Assembly: GCA_016707685.1 (NCBI GenBank)
Contig: JADJHE010000011.1
Span: forward strand, 1-64,000
Length of the DNA stretch: 64,000 nt
DNA from: Bacteroidota bacterium
GTDB lineage: Bacteria; Bacteroidota; Bacteroidia; 2-12-FULL-35-15
Reading direction: 5' to 3'
The notes beneath the pieces were generated by a model. It was not told the DNA's origin. It saw only the letters and a program-made list of their open reading frames with translations, and did no database searches. The position numbers were made by a program, and so were the translations under genes. Positions 30,601 through 38,965 of this stretch are shown piece after piece. Each line of letters opens with the position of its first letter. Positions within the stretch are counted from its first letter, which is position 1.

Positions 30601-31035
30601 CGCATTGATTTTAATCGTCCAACAAACGACCGCACCAATTGGCATTCGGCAGCAAAGGATGTTGGATATGCAACACCAGCCTATAAAAATTCACAATACT
30701 TGGATGCTGGTGAAACCGAAAATCCAATTGCAATAACACCCGAATTATTTTCACCCGATGAAGATGGTTACAACGATGTAGTAAATATCAATTATCATTT
30801 TGATCAACCGGGCTTTGTTGCAAACATCACTATTTATGACAGCAAAGGACGTTTGGTAAAATACTTGGTGCGTAATGAATTATTAGGAACCAGCGGAACC
30901 TTCAGTTGGGATGGAATAAGCGAAGAAAAAGAAAAAGCACGCATCGGAATTTACATAGTATTTGTAGAGGTGTTCGACCTTTCGGGCAATGTAAAAAAAT
31001 ACAAAAAGACCTGTGTTGTAGCAGGGAAATTGTAA
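27634..31035 (+). CDS. Secreted multidomain lamin-tail protein with Ig-like spacers and gliding-associated-type C-terminus
   Basis: 1,133 residues from ATG 27634 (the frame extends upstream to a TTG at 27598, but the signal peptide MRILTLLLLFVCSFGSAQ begins here). After an N-terminal jelly-roll-like region there are three SbsA/Big-type Ig units (about 220-310, 490-580, 755-845) alternating with three lamin-tail domains (DVIITEIYADP, DVVFNEIMPDP, DVVINEILVNP). The C-terminal 90 residues (ELFSPDEDGYNDVVNINY ... KTCVVAGKL) are a FlgD/CHU_C-like sorting domain. It is probably exported by the T9SS; lamin-tail domains occur with extracellular nucleases and adhesins, but no catalytic domain is visible. 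Confidence 0.88.
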   Translation: MRILTLLLLFVCSFGSAQVSDNFSDGDYTANPVWAGDATEYIVNASQQLQLSNTLAGASYLSTSNTSINSTEWHFYIQQTFAPSSSNYGRVYLVSDQANLEGSLNGYYLQFGEAGTNDAVELFKQTGLTSTSVCRGTNAQIAASFALGVKVTRDAVGNWSLYIDPAGGNAYNLQATGTDNTFITTAFMGVAAVYTLSNSTKFYFDDFYVGPIIVDVTAPSIVSSTVISSTALDVLFNESVDLTSSQTISNYSVNNSIGNPATAVRDASNLALVHLTFASAFTNALPNTLTVTNVQDLSANVITSATSNFTYFAPITAVYKDVIITEIYADPSPQIALPATEFVEIYNKSSNTLNLNGWKFTDGSSTATLTNYNLAPNQYLIICPIADTASYSVFGAVMGVSSFPSLNNTGDNLKLKSNTLIDIDSVNYSDAWYQDAVKLDGGWTLELINPNAPVNCPASNNWIASINANGGTPGIQNSVYSTATDVTTPTVLSATATDATHVSICFSEAIDAAQLAVLSNYSINNGIGTPVSAAANATLTCVDLTLSTALTSSVFYTITFSNIADCSGNSMLATTFNLSYYIAKPYDVVFNEIMPDPDPIFSSLPNYEYVELYNRSAFPINLKDWKYSAGASIKLLPDVTILPDSFIVFASTTAASNYPASYNVIGLTSFPTLTNSGQTLTLKTPQNLIISTVSYSDTWYQDDTKKDGGWSLEQKDPNNPCGGASNWIASTSTDAGTPGRQNSVNTTNPDTNVPQVVRVGVIATDTIQVFFNESLDSLSMLNLALYSVDNAIGNPIFVKPVAAEFNSVILAFASSFQVGTIYTITVGNTITDCVGNPIGSINTARFAIPEPAVANDVVINEILVNPNTGGVDFVEIYNRSTKVIDLKSISISQYDTIMNTPINLEVITAEGYLLFPNEYLVLSENSAAVKAQYSTTNANGFLEIVDLPSMNIDAGTVCLSTTTDVIDHLVYYENMHFALLNSTKGVSLERIDFNRPTNDRTNWHSAAKDVGYATPAYKNSQYLDAGETENPIAITPELFSPDEDGYNDVVNINYHFDQPGFVANITIYDSKGRLVKYLVRNELLGTSGTFSWDGISEEKEKARIGIYIVFVEVFDLSGNVKKYKKTCVVAGKL

Positions 31036-31047
31036 ATGGGTTTCTAT

Positions 31048-32028
31048 TTACCTCACCAATTGCACAAAACCTTTGTACGTTTTTTCAGGAGTAGAAATTA
31101 AATAAAAATAAGTTCCTTCAACACAAGGGACTCCACTTGTTGTTCTTCCATCCCATTTGTAAGTACCTTGTATGGTAAATGGTGGAGCAATACCTGCCAC
31201 CAAAACTCCCCAACGATTATAAATTTGTACTTGTGTTTTTTCGGGTAAATTATTCAAAACCCATTGCTCATTTATGCCATCATTATTTGGTGTAAATACA
31301 TTTGCAATGATTGTTTCATCAAATGGACTGGTGGTGTCGCATAATTGAAGTGAGACATCATCTATGAAATAATACGAAAATAAGGATGGGGAAACTGTTG
31401 GAGGTAAATTCATTGTATCGGTATTTGTTACATCCTTAAAATTTCCAATTGTAATATATTTTTCGCCACCTAAAGCTGTGTATGTTCCTTGAATTGTATG
31501 CCAGTTTGCAGTGTCATTAATAAAATAATTAGCAGGGGAAACAATTTGTGGAAGAACGGTGAAATTAAGTGGAGTTGCTAATGAAATTGGAGTTATTGAT
31601 AGATGTGCTCCAATCTGAGTAATTGCTATAGTGGAATAATCTCCTAGAGAAACACTAAAAGAAATGCAATATTCTTTTCCTTGTATTAAAGTATCTGTAA
31701 GAGCAGCTTGAATGTATTCCCTTCCTTCTAAAGGACCGTTTAAAATCATTCTAGCAGCAACATAAACTCCAACATAAGCCTTACCAGAAAGAGCGTACTG
31801 AAATCCAGCACCATTTAATGGAACACCCATTCCATTACTACATAAATTATAGTAATCTGGACTTCCTGAAGTAGGATTGAACCAATAAAGAGTTTGATTT
31901 AATTGCCCACCAGCGTTAGGACAGCTAATCGTGTCTTCAAAAGAAGGATTAGGCACTAAGTTCTGAGCACGGCAAAAAATTGCCATGATCAGAATAAACA
32001 GTATCACAAGGAATGCTTTAATTTTCAT
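31048..32028 (-). CDS. Secreted protein with T9SS type B sorting domain
   Basis: 326 residues. Signal peptide, then a carbohydrate-binding-like jelly roll (NLVPNPSFED at about 23 to FIDDVSLQLC near 235), then the type B domain (IIANVFTPNNDGINEQWVLNN ... GFVQLVR). Found only 26 bases after the aldehyde dehydrogenase on the same strand, so read-through is possible. It ends 12 bases from the convergent lamin-tail gene. Likely a surface or matrix component. Confidence 0.88.
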   Translation of the reverse strand: MKIKAFLVILFILIMAIFCRAQNLVPNPSFEDTISCPNAGGQLNQTLYWFNPTSGSPDYYNLCSNGMGVPLNGAGFQYALSGKAYVGVYVAARMILNGPLEGREYIQAALTDTLIQGKEYCISFSVSLGDYSTIAITQIGAHLSITPISLATPLNFTVLPQIVSPANYFINDTANWHTIQGTYTALGGEKYITIGNFKDVTNTDTMNLPPTVSPSLFSYYFIDDVSLQLCDTTSPFDETIIANVFTPNNDGINEQWVLNNLPEKTQVQIYNRWGVLVAGIAPPFTIQGTYKWDGRTTSGVPCVEGTYFYLISTPEKTYKGFVQLVR

Positions 32029-32054
32029 GATACTTTAATTTATGATGATAAATT

Positions 32055-33500
32055 TTATTTCAATTTAATACATACATTCTTTGGTTCCGTAAAGAAATGC
32101 AATGCTTCAAATCCGCCTTCACGTCCAACACCTGAGCCTTTTACACCTCCAAATGGTGTACGTAAATCGCGCAACAACCAACAGTTGATCCATACAATGC
32201 CTGCATGTAAATTGCTTGCAACACGGTGTGCACGTGTTAAATTTTCGGTCCACACAATGGATGCCAATCCGTATTGTGTGCTGTTTGCATACATCAATAC
32301 TTCTTCTTCGGTATCAAATGGTGTAAGTGTTACTACTGGTCCAAATATTTCTTCTTGGTTGGTTCTGCAATTGTAATTTAATCCTTCAATTACAGTTGGT
32401 GCAATGTAATACCCTTCTGCAAATTCACCTTCTAATTTTACTTGATGCCCACCGCACAATACCGTTCCACCTTCTTGTTTTGCTAAATCAACATAGGATA
32501 ATACTTTTTCCATGTGTGATTTAGAAACAACTGCGCCCAGCTTGCTATCCTTGTCAGCAGGGTTTCCTACTTTCATTTGTTTTACACGGGTCACAAATTC
32601 TGTTTTGAACTTTTCGTAAATAGAACGTTCAATAAAAATGCGGGAACCACACAAACAAATTTGTCCTTGGTTAGCAAATGACGAGTTCAAGGTGGTTTTA
32701 ATCATTTTGTCGAAATCACAATCAGCAAAAATGATGTTCGGATTTTTTCCTCCTAATTCCAATGATAGTTTTTTGAACATCGGTGCTGCAACACGTGCAA
32801 TTTCAGCTCCTGTCTTGGTTCCACCTGTAAAAGATACCAATGGAATTTTTGGATGTACTGTAATTGCTGCTCCTACTTTATGTCCGTAACCATGTACAAT
32901 GTTCAATACTCCTTTTGGCAAGCCTGCTTCAATACACAATTCGGAAAGTAAATAGGCCGTCATGGGTGTTACTTCCGAAGGTTTTGCTACCACACAATTT
33001 CCAGAAGCAATTGCTGGTGCTATTTTCCAAGTGAATAAATAAAGTGGTAGGTTCCAAGGAGAAATACATCCTGCAACACCAACGGGTGTTCTTAAGGTAT
33101 AATTGATTGCAGTATCTTCCATGGAATGACTCTCGGAAGCATAATGCAAAATAGCAGTCGCATAAAAATGGAAATTAGCCGCAGCTCGTGGAATATCCAC
33201 CATGCGTGCCAATGAAACAGGTTTTCCATTGTCCATGGATTCTGCAATGGCAAAGCGCTCTAAATTTTTTTCAATCAATTCAGAAATCTTAAGCATGATG
33301 CGTGAACGTTCATCTTTTGGGGTAACGCTCCAACTTGGAAATGCTTTTAATGCAGCTTCTGTAGCTAGCTCCACATCACGTTCGTCAGAATCAGGAATAT
33401 AAGAATATACTTTTCCAATAGATGGATTGTAATTGTCGATGTATGTTTGTCCAACGGGTTCAATTAATTCACCGTTGATGTAGTTTTTAATGTTAATCAT
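32055..33500 (-). CDS. Aldehyde dehydrogenase, ALDH8A1 / 2-aminomuconate (or 2-hydroxymuconate) semialdehyde dehydrogenase-like
   Basis: 481 residues from ATG 33500; a longer frame exists, but the -7 box TATCTTTG (33521-33528) lies inside it. The NAD-dependent ALDH core has ISPWNLP (Asn150), LELGGKNP (Glu248) and FANQGQIC (nucleophile Cys282). Segments such as DIPRAAANF, VGVAGCISPWNLPLYLFTWK and SSFANQGQICLC match the ALDH8A1 branch, which oxidises 2-aminomuconate semialdehyde in tryptophan/kynurenine breakdown. The sub-assignment is inference; general ALDH function is certain. Confidence 0.9.
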   Translation of the reverse strand: MINIKNYINGELIEPVGQTYIDNYNPSIGKVYSYIPDSDERDVELATEAALKAFPSWSVTPKDERSRIMLKISELIEKNLERFAIAESMDNGKPVSLARMVDIPRAAANFHFYATAILHYASESHSMEDTAINYTLRTPVGVAGCISPWNLPLYLFTWKIAPAIASGNCVVAKPSEVTPMTAYLLSELCIEAGLPKGVLNIVHGYGHKVGAAITVHPKIPLVSFTGGTKTGAEIARVAAPMFKKLSLELGGKNPNIIFADCDFDKMIKTTLNSSFANQGQICLCGSRIFIERSIYEKFKTEFVTRVKQMKVGNPADKDSKLGAVVSKSHMEKVLSYVDLAKQEGGTVLCGGHQVKLEGEFAEGYYIAPTVIEGLNYNCRTNQEEIFGPVVTLTPFDTEEEVLMYANSTQYGLASIVWTENLTRAHRVASNLHAGIVWINCWLLRDLRTPFGGVKGSGVGREGGFEALHFFTEPKNVCIKLK

Positions 33501-33520
33501 AATCAGCTTATTTAGAATAA

Positions 33521-33528
33521 CAAAGATA
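33521..33528 (-). promoter_or_regulatory. -7 box of the aldehyde dehydrogenase gene
   Basis: TATCTTTG on the minus strand, 20 bases before ATG 33500; it decides the start codon. Confidence 0.55.
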
Positions 33529-33530
33529 TA

Positions 33531-33562
33531 AAAAAAGAGGCTCAAATTCGAGCCTCTTTTTT
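33531..33562 (-). terminator. Terminator after the secreted protein at 33590
   Basis: Perfect 13-bp inverted repeat (AAAAAAGAGGCTC / GAGCCTCTTTTTT) with AAATTC loop; A/T runs on both sides. Confidence 0.85.
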
Positions 33563-33589
33563 GTCAACTAATTGCTTGGGATGCTGTGT

Positions 33590-34276
33590 TTATGGGATAA
33601 TGATTTTATCGTTAGTGCTTTGTTTGTTCTGAATGATGTTTAAGAAATACGTTCCTTTTTTCTCCAATTTTATTTCCTTAAAATAGTTACCACCCGTTTT
33701 TTGTGTGTCGTAGTGTATTTGTTTCCCATTTTCATCCAAAATGCTAACATTGATGGCTTCTTTCGAAGATGAAGTGTAATTAATTTTTACCACGTTCTTG
33801 TTGACATTAATATTCACACTTACATTTTCTTTTTCAGTTTTTCCATCATTGATGACTACCGATTTTTTAATGATTTTTTTGTCGGAAGAAGCATCTTCTT
33901 TTCCATCACCCTTTACAATGATTTTGGTAGTTGTTTTTCCGTTTTCATCTGTAACCACTTCTGCCTCTTCATTCTTTTCAGAGCTGTTGCTAAAAGCAAA
34001 AGCCATTTCGTCTTTTCCTTCGTGCCCATCTCCATTTATAATTATTTTTTTAATCACTTTTTTATCGCCTGCTTTTCCATCTTCGGAAACAACCATTGTT
34101 ATTTGTTTTTCGATTTCAGCAATTTCATCGGTACCAATTGTTTTTTCAGAAACAGTTGTATCGCCATTGATAATGGTAATGGTTTTTACTTTTGCATTTT
34201 GTCCGCATGCAATTCCGGTTATCGCAATTGCTATGAGTAGGGATGCTCCCAAGGCTTTGTTGTATAAGTTTTTCAT
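33590..34276 (-). CDS. Exported protein with probable T9SS type A-like tail
   Basis: 228 residues. An N-terminal signal peptide contains IAITGIACGQ, which could be a lipobox or a normal cleavage site. The middle is very charged and repeats TVSEKxI, KxxIKKIIINGDG and KKIIKKSVVINDG. The last 65 residues (VKINYTSSSKEAINVSILDENG ... NDKIIIP) have the fold signature of a Por secretion tail. It is transcribed divergently from the two-component system at 34447; the shared intergenic region holds a phased CTGTTAA array, so it may be a target of that system. Confidence 0.75.
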   Translation of the reverse strand: MKNLYNKALGASLLIAIAITGIACGQNAKVKTITIINGDTTVSEKTIGTDEIAEIEKQITMVVSEDGKAGDKKVIKKIIINGDGHEGKDEMAFAFSNSSEKNEEAEVVTDENGKTTTKIIVKGDGKEDASSDKKIIKKSVVINDGKTEKENVSVNINVNKNVVKINYTSSSKEAINVSILDENGKQIHYDTQKTGGNYFKEIKLEKKGTYFLNIIQNKQSTNDKIIIP

Positions 34277-34363
34277 GTTTTTAAGTTTAAATCGTTTTTA
34301 ATAGTATTAAATTTGGTTGCAACAAATTTCTTGGACAAACATATTGCAGAATTAAATGGCAGC

Positions 34364-34401
34364 CTGTTAATCGGCTGTTAATGCCTGTTAAATTATGTTA
34401 A
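34364..34401. promoter_or_regulatory. Phased direct repeats, candidate response-regulator operator
   Basis: CTGTTAA at 34364, 34375 and 34385 plus ATGTTAA at 34395: four sites in the same orientation with 11, 10 and 10 bases between starts, i.e. one helical turn. It ends 27 bases before the -7 box of the histidine kinase gene. Tandem heptamers at this spacing are typical of OmpR-family regulators (compare PhoB boxes), and the adjacent regulator is of that family. Confidence 0.6.
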
Positions 34402-34428
34402 GTACATGAGTCTTAGTATCGAATGACT

Positions 34429-34436
34429 TATTTTTG
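34429..34436 (+). promoter_or_regulatory. -7 box of the RprXY-like operon
   Basis: TATTTTTG, ten bases before ATG 34447. It fits TAnnTTTG. The -33 region has no good TTTG, which suits a promoter needing an activator. Confidence 0.5.
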
Positions 34437-34446
34437 CGAGGTATTT

Positions 34447-36063
34447 ATGAATAAAAGCAATATAAAAATAATTACAATGATGGCAAGTTTAGCCCTAATC
34501 GGCTTGATTGCTATTCAAGTATATTGGGTAAACAATGCTATTTCATTGGGTGAAGATCGTTTTGAGCAAAGTGTAAACGAGGCATTGAACAATGTGGTGT
34601 ACCGTTTAGAAAAGTTTAAAGCTGCAGCAAAAATCACTCAAAAATTCAATTTTCGTAAGCAAGGTATTCGTTATTATACTACGGTTGATATTTCTGGAAA
34701 CAAGCCTCGTTTGGTTTCAGATTCATTGGGGGATAAGGTTTCCTATCAACTTCCAAAAAATAAATTGAATGTAAAAATTGTAGAAGAGTTTACCTCCGAT
34801 TCAAATGGTGTGGTTGTAAAAACATCGCGTGAGAAAAATTTCTCAGCCGATACTTCTTCGAAAGAATTGGATGCAAGGGTGCAGGCCGAAGGACCCATGT
34901 TGCATCCAATGGATTCTACCGATTTAAACGACCGTTGGTTTGCTAATAAATCAAATATGGTGAATGATATATTTGATGAATTGGTAAGTATCAATGTGTA
35001 TAACGATTATGATAAAAAAATTGATACACTTCTTATTGATTCTATTTTACGAGTAGAGTTGATGGAAAAAGGTGTTTCAGCGGATTATGTTTTTGGTATT
35101 ACCGCAACTAAAAATCCACCATCAGATGCTTCTGTATTGTCTGAAAAAGAACGAAAAATTTATCAATCACCTTATAAAGTAAATCTTTCACCCGATAATA
35201 TTTTTATCAAACCACAATTTCTTTCCGTTTCATTTACCAATCAAAAGCGCTATATACTTAGTTCCATGTGGTTTCTGCTACTCATTTCGGTAGCTTTTAT
35301 GATTGCTCTTATTTTCTCTTTTTATTATACCATCTCCACCATTTTTAAACAAAAGAAATTATCAGAGATTAAAAATGACTTCATCAGTAACATGACGCAT
35401 GAGTTCAAAACACCTATTTCTACCATCTCTTTGGCTTGCGAAGTGTTGAGTGATAAAACGGTTGAGAAGTCGCCTGAGCGTGTAAGCAATTATGTGCGCA
35501 TGATTGGCGATGAAAACAAACGTTTGAGTTTATTGGTGGAGAATATATTGCAGACTGCCATTTTGGACAAAGGCCAATTTAAATTAAAAATTCAGCAAAT
35601 TGACATTCACACACTAATTGAACAAACCATTACCAATATTAAATTGCAAGTGGAGAACAAAGAAGGTGTAATTGAAAAATATTTAAACGCCACGCAATTC
35701 ATCATTCATGCCGATAGAGTGCATGTAACCAACATCATTTTTAATTTAATTGATAATGCTTTAAAGTACTCTTCCGAAAAACCACAAATAAAAATCACTA
35801 CCAAAAATGATGATACAGGAGTTTTTATTTCGGTACAGGACAATGGAATTGGAATAAGTAAGGACAATCAAAAACGAATTTTTGAAACCATGTATCGTGT
35901 TCCAACTGGAAACATACACAATGTAAAAGGATTTGGTTTAGGCTTGAGTTATGTAAAAGCAGTGGTTGAAAAACACGAAGGTTCAATAAGCGTAGAAAGT
36001 GAATTGGGAAAAGGCTCTGTATTTACAGTGTTCTTGCCATTTAATTTAGAAAATAATATATAA
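34447..36063 (+). CDS. Sensor histidine kinase (HisKA, RprX-like)
   Basis: 538 residues from ATG 34447 (an upstream in-frame start at 34423 would put the -7 box inside the gene). Membrane helices at about 9-27 and 274-297 enclose a periplasmic sensor of about 245 residues. The dimerisation domain has His318 in NMTHEFKTP. The ATPase domain has NLIDNALKYS, DNGIGISK and GFGLGLSYV. It forms an operon with the regulator nine bases downstream. Domain order and the partner resemble the RprX/RprY pair of Bacteroides; that name is inference. Confidence 0.93.
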   Translation: MNKSNIKIITMMASLALIGLIAIQVYWVNNAISLGEDRFEQSVNEALNNVVYRLEKFKAAAKITQKFNFRKQGIRYYTTVDISGNKPRLVSDSLGDKVSYQLPKNKLNVKIVEEFTSDSNGVVVKTSREKNFSADTSSKELDARVQAEGPMLHPMDSTDLNDRWFANKSNMVNDIFDELVSINVYNDYDKKIDTLLIDSILRVELMEKGVSADYVFGITATKNPPSDASVLSEKERKIYQSPYKVNLSPDNIFIKPQFLSVSFTNQKRYILSSMWFLLLISVAFMIALIFSFYYTISTIFKQKKLSEIKNDFISNMTHEFKTPISTISLACEVLSDKTVEKSPERVSNYVRMIGDENKRLSLLVENILQTAILDKGQFKLKIQQIDIHTLIEQTITNIKLQVENKEGVIEKYLNATQFIIHADRVHVTNIIFNLIDNALKYSSEKPQIKITTKNDDTGVFISVQDNGIGISKDNQKRIFETMYRVPTGNIHNVKGFGLGLSYVKAVVEKHEGSISVESELGKGSVFTVFLPFNLENNI

Positions 36064-36072
36064 CATACAATC

Positions 36073-36768
36073 ATGGAAAAAACAAAAATTTTATTGGTAG
36101 AAGATGATCCTAACTTAGGAAATCTATTAAAAGAATACCTCGATGCAAAAGGGTATGCTACTACGCTTGCTGTGAATGGCAAGCAAGGCTACGATGTTTT
36201 TTCAAAAGATAAATTCAACATCTGCATTTTGGATGTGATGATGCCAGTAAAAGATGGAATTACATTGGCGAAAGAAATTCGTGCAATTGATGTAAATATT
36301 CCCATTGTATTCCTTACTGCTAAATCCATGAAAGAAGATGCCATTGAAGGATTCAAAGTAGGGGCAGATGATTACATTACAAAACCATTTAGCATGGAAG
36401 AATTGCTAATGCGTTTGCAAGCAATTTTAAGAAGAACAGAAAGTAAAGCTGTTAAAAATTCGGATCAATCGGAATTTAAAATTGGGAAATATAAATTTGA
36501 TTATCAGCACCAGGTGCTTGATTTAAAAGGAGCACAACAAAAGCTTACAACCAAAGAAGCTGAGTTGTTAAAGTTGTTGTGCTTGCATGCAAATGATGTA
36601 TTGGATCGTAATTTTGCCTTAAAAACAATTTGGAACGATGATAATTATTTTAATGGAAGAAGCATGGATGTGTACATTGCAAAACTTCGTAAATATTTAA
36701 AAGAAGATACTTCTGTTGAATTAATTAATGTACACGGAAAAGGATTTAAATTATTGATGGGGAAATAA
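36073..36768 (+). CDS. OmpR-family response regulator (RprY-like)
   Basis: 231 residues. Receiver with Asp11/Asp12 (VEDDPN), phospho-acceptor Asp54 (CILDVMMP), Thr and Lys of the switch (FLTAK, ITKPF). The C-terminal winged helix (about 135-230) has KLTTKEAELLKLL and RSMDVYIAKLRKYL. It probably binds tandem direct repeats such as those at 34364-34401 and so may autoregulate. Its stop codon abuts the stop of the convergent T9SS gene with no gap. Confidence 0.93.
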   Translation: MEKTKILLVEDDPNLGNLLKEYLDAKGYATTLAVNGKQGYDVFSKDKFNICILDVMMPVKDGITLAKEIRAIDVNIPIVFLTAKSMKEDAIEGFKVGADDYITKPFSMEELLMRLQAILRRTESKAVKNSDQSEFKIGKYKFDYQHQVLDLKGAQQKLTTKEAELLKLLCLHANDVLDRNFALKTIWNDDNYFNGRSMDVYIAKLRKYLKEDTSVELINVHGKGFKLLMGK

Positions 36769-38943
36769 CTAACGAACAAGTGTAACTCGTCCAATGTATT
36801 GATGGTCTAAATTGTCTACATCATCTCTGAATACAATTTTGTAAACAAATACATCGTTGGTGCACAAACGGCCTTTAAAGAATCCATTCCATCCTTCGTT
36901 CATATCGTTGGTTTTAAATATCTGTTCACCCCAACGATCAAAGATTAAAAATTCATAATTATGAACTCCCAATATAACTGGCTTAAACACATCGTTTAAG
37001 CCATTGTTGTTTGGTGTAAATGCATTTGGAATCCAGAATAAAAATTCAGGACGAATGATGACATCCAGATAAGCCGTGTCCTTACAGCCATTTACATTTG
37101 TTACAACCTGCATAAGTGTATAGGTGCCTGGCGCAGAGTAGCTATGGGTGGTATCGCAACTGTTACTCGACCAGCCATCACCAAATGAAATGTTACAATC
37201 GATTGCACCAATGCTTTGATCGAATGTTGTTACTTGTGGATGAAAGATAGAAGTATCTTGTGGGGTAACAGTAAAGCCGGCAACAGGTGATGGATACACA
37301 CCCAAAGGTGATGGTAATGCAAAGGTGTCTTTACAACCGTAACTATTTGCTATGATTAAGCTTGTAGGGTAATTTCCAATTGCAGGATATAGATGCGATG
37401 GGTTTTGTTCTGAAGAGAAGGTTCCATCTCCAAAATTCCATGCATATATAAGTGGAGTAGTGGCTAAAGAGCTATCAATAAACTGAACAGGCTGCAAATC
37501 ACATGCTAGAGCGGTAGCTAATCCGTAGTTTGCAATAGGTTTAGGATACACTTCAATAGTAGATGTATAGGTTTCGGTACAACCGTTTTCACTTACAGTT
37601 AGTGTTACAGGAAAGATCCCTACTGAATCAAATACAATATTTGTTGGGTTTTGAGAAGTGCTAGAAATAGGTGTTGCATTGGATCCAAAATTCCAAGTGA
37701 ATGTTCCATTGCCCATCAATGCACCAGCTGCTGTTAAATCAAAACTATTTTCATAAATACATTCACCTGGTGGTGATACAAAATTTGGATCAAGTAGCGG
37801 TTGTATGTTAAATGTATTTATTGCAGTATCTGCACACAAGGTTCCTGGATTAATAATGAGTGTTACATTGTAATTTCCAGGAGCAGGATAAGTATAGGTA
37901 GGTGATTGAATTGAGGATGTATCTAGTAAGGTACTCGGATCTCCAAAATTCCATTGATAGCTAAATGCATTTAAACTTGTTTGAGAAAAATTAACAGTGT
38001 AACCAAAACAAAATGTTTGTTGTTGAGGAATGGATGCAACTGGTAAGCCCGGGCAGTTAACTACATTGAATTGGAAATCTCTTTTATTGGTATTTATTAA
38101 AACGCCATTTCTATATTCATACGCACAAACCCCTACAACCCATTGTCCAATCATATCAGGAGTTCCTGTCATTAATCCTGTTGTTGGATTTACAGCCATT
38201 GCTGGCGATGAACTCATTGGGTAGCTACCATTATATGGTGCAAACCATGGAACGAAAGAAAAAGGTGGAGGATTTCCAATAGCAGCACATCCAGATGCTG
38301 CTCCTTGTGGACCTAGCCATGGACAGCTTGCATCCAAGCCAAGATAAGGATCGCAAAATTGGTAAAAAATAGAATCGCTATCTGGATCTGTTGCTGAATG
38401 ATCAAAGATCAATGGAACATTAGCACATAAAAAAATGGGTGGAAAATAATTGTATCGAACACTACTATTACATATCGCCAAACCTGGATCTGGAATGTGC
38501 GTCATGTAAGTTGAACCAACATTTCCGGGGTCAATAATATTTAAAATAGAACCATTTCTACAACAACGTTGATAGGTAATGTTATAACCTCCAGCAGAAG
38601 GAGGAAGATTAATCGTTGTTTCATAAATTACTTCTTCAACACATACATCTGTTGGCGGAACAAAACAAGGATTGTTGATGGTAATTGGTAAAACTACTGG
38701 TGTGGGCAATGGCATTTGTACGCTGTCAACAAAAACACCATTGTTGTCAAAAATGAAAATTGTTGCTGGGTCATCAAAGCCTACTTGTCCTAAATAGCAG
38801 TCGCGATAAACTTTTAAAGTGATTTTATAATTATTGTTACCAAGGCAGTCATAATAAATTTCGCCACCCACAATGTGAGTAGCGAAATTTTTAAAACTTA
38901 GTAGAGTTAAAAATAGTAGTATGAGATACCGTTTAATCCTCAT
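36769..38943 (-). CDS. PKD-domain secreted protein with T9SS type B sorting domain
   Basis: 724 residues from ATG 38943 (a TTG five codons earlier is less likely). Signal peptide ending FKNFA, an N-terminal all-beta domain rich in Cys (about 20-290, HIVGGEIYYDCLG), then PKD-like units (YQWNFGDPS, FTWNFGSN, YAWNFGDGTFSSEQNPSHLY, ISFGDGWSS), and the type B tail (IPNAFTPNNNGLNDVFKP ... IGRVTLVR). Last gene of a three-gene operon, 22 bases after the choice-of-anchor L gene. A surface adhesin-type protein; the ligand is unknown. Confidence 0.9.
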   Translation of the reverse strand: MRIKRYLILLFLTLLSFKNFATHIVGGEIYYDCLGNNNYKITLKVYRDCYLGQVGFDDPATIFIFDNNGVFVDSVQMPLPTPVVLPITINNPCFVPPTDVCVEEVIYETTINLPPSAGGYNITYQRCCRNGSILNIIDPGNVGSTYMTHIPDPGLAICNSSVRYNYFPPIFLCANVPLIFDHSATDPDSDSIFYQFCDPYLGLDASCPWLGPQGAASGCAAIGNPPPFSFVPWFAPYNGSYPMSSSPAMAVNPTTGLMTGTPDMIGQWVVGVCAYEYRNGVLINTNKRDFQFNVVNCPGLPVASIPQQQTFCFGYTVNFSQTSLNAFSYQWNFGDPSTLLDTSSIQSPTYTYPAPGNYNVTLIINPGTLCADTAINTFNIQPLLDPNFVSPPGECIYENSFDLTAAGALMGNGTFTWNFGSNATPISSTSQNPTNIVFDSVGIFPVTLTVSENGCTETYTSTIEVYPKPIANYGLATALACDLQPVQFIDSSLATTPLIYAWNFGDGTFSSEQNPSHLYPAIGNYPTSLIIANSYGCKDTFALPSPLGVYPSPVAGFTVTPQDTSIFHPQVTTFDQSIGAIDCNISFGDGWSSNSCDTTHSYSAPGTYTLMQVVTNVNGCKDTAYLDVIIRPEFLFWIPNAFTPNNNGLNDVFKPVILGVHNYEFLIFDRWGEQIFKTNDMNEGWNGFFKGRLCTNDVFVYKIVFRDDVDNLDHQYIGRVTLVR

Positions 38944-38965
38944 TTTTTTAACTCGCAATTGCGAT

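Noticed and set aside
33501..33545. Longer N-terminus of the aldehyde dehydrogenase
   Set aside because: It contains the promoter -7 box and part of the terminator hairpin; the family starts near ATG 33500.
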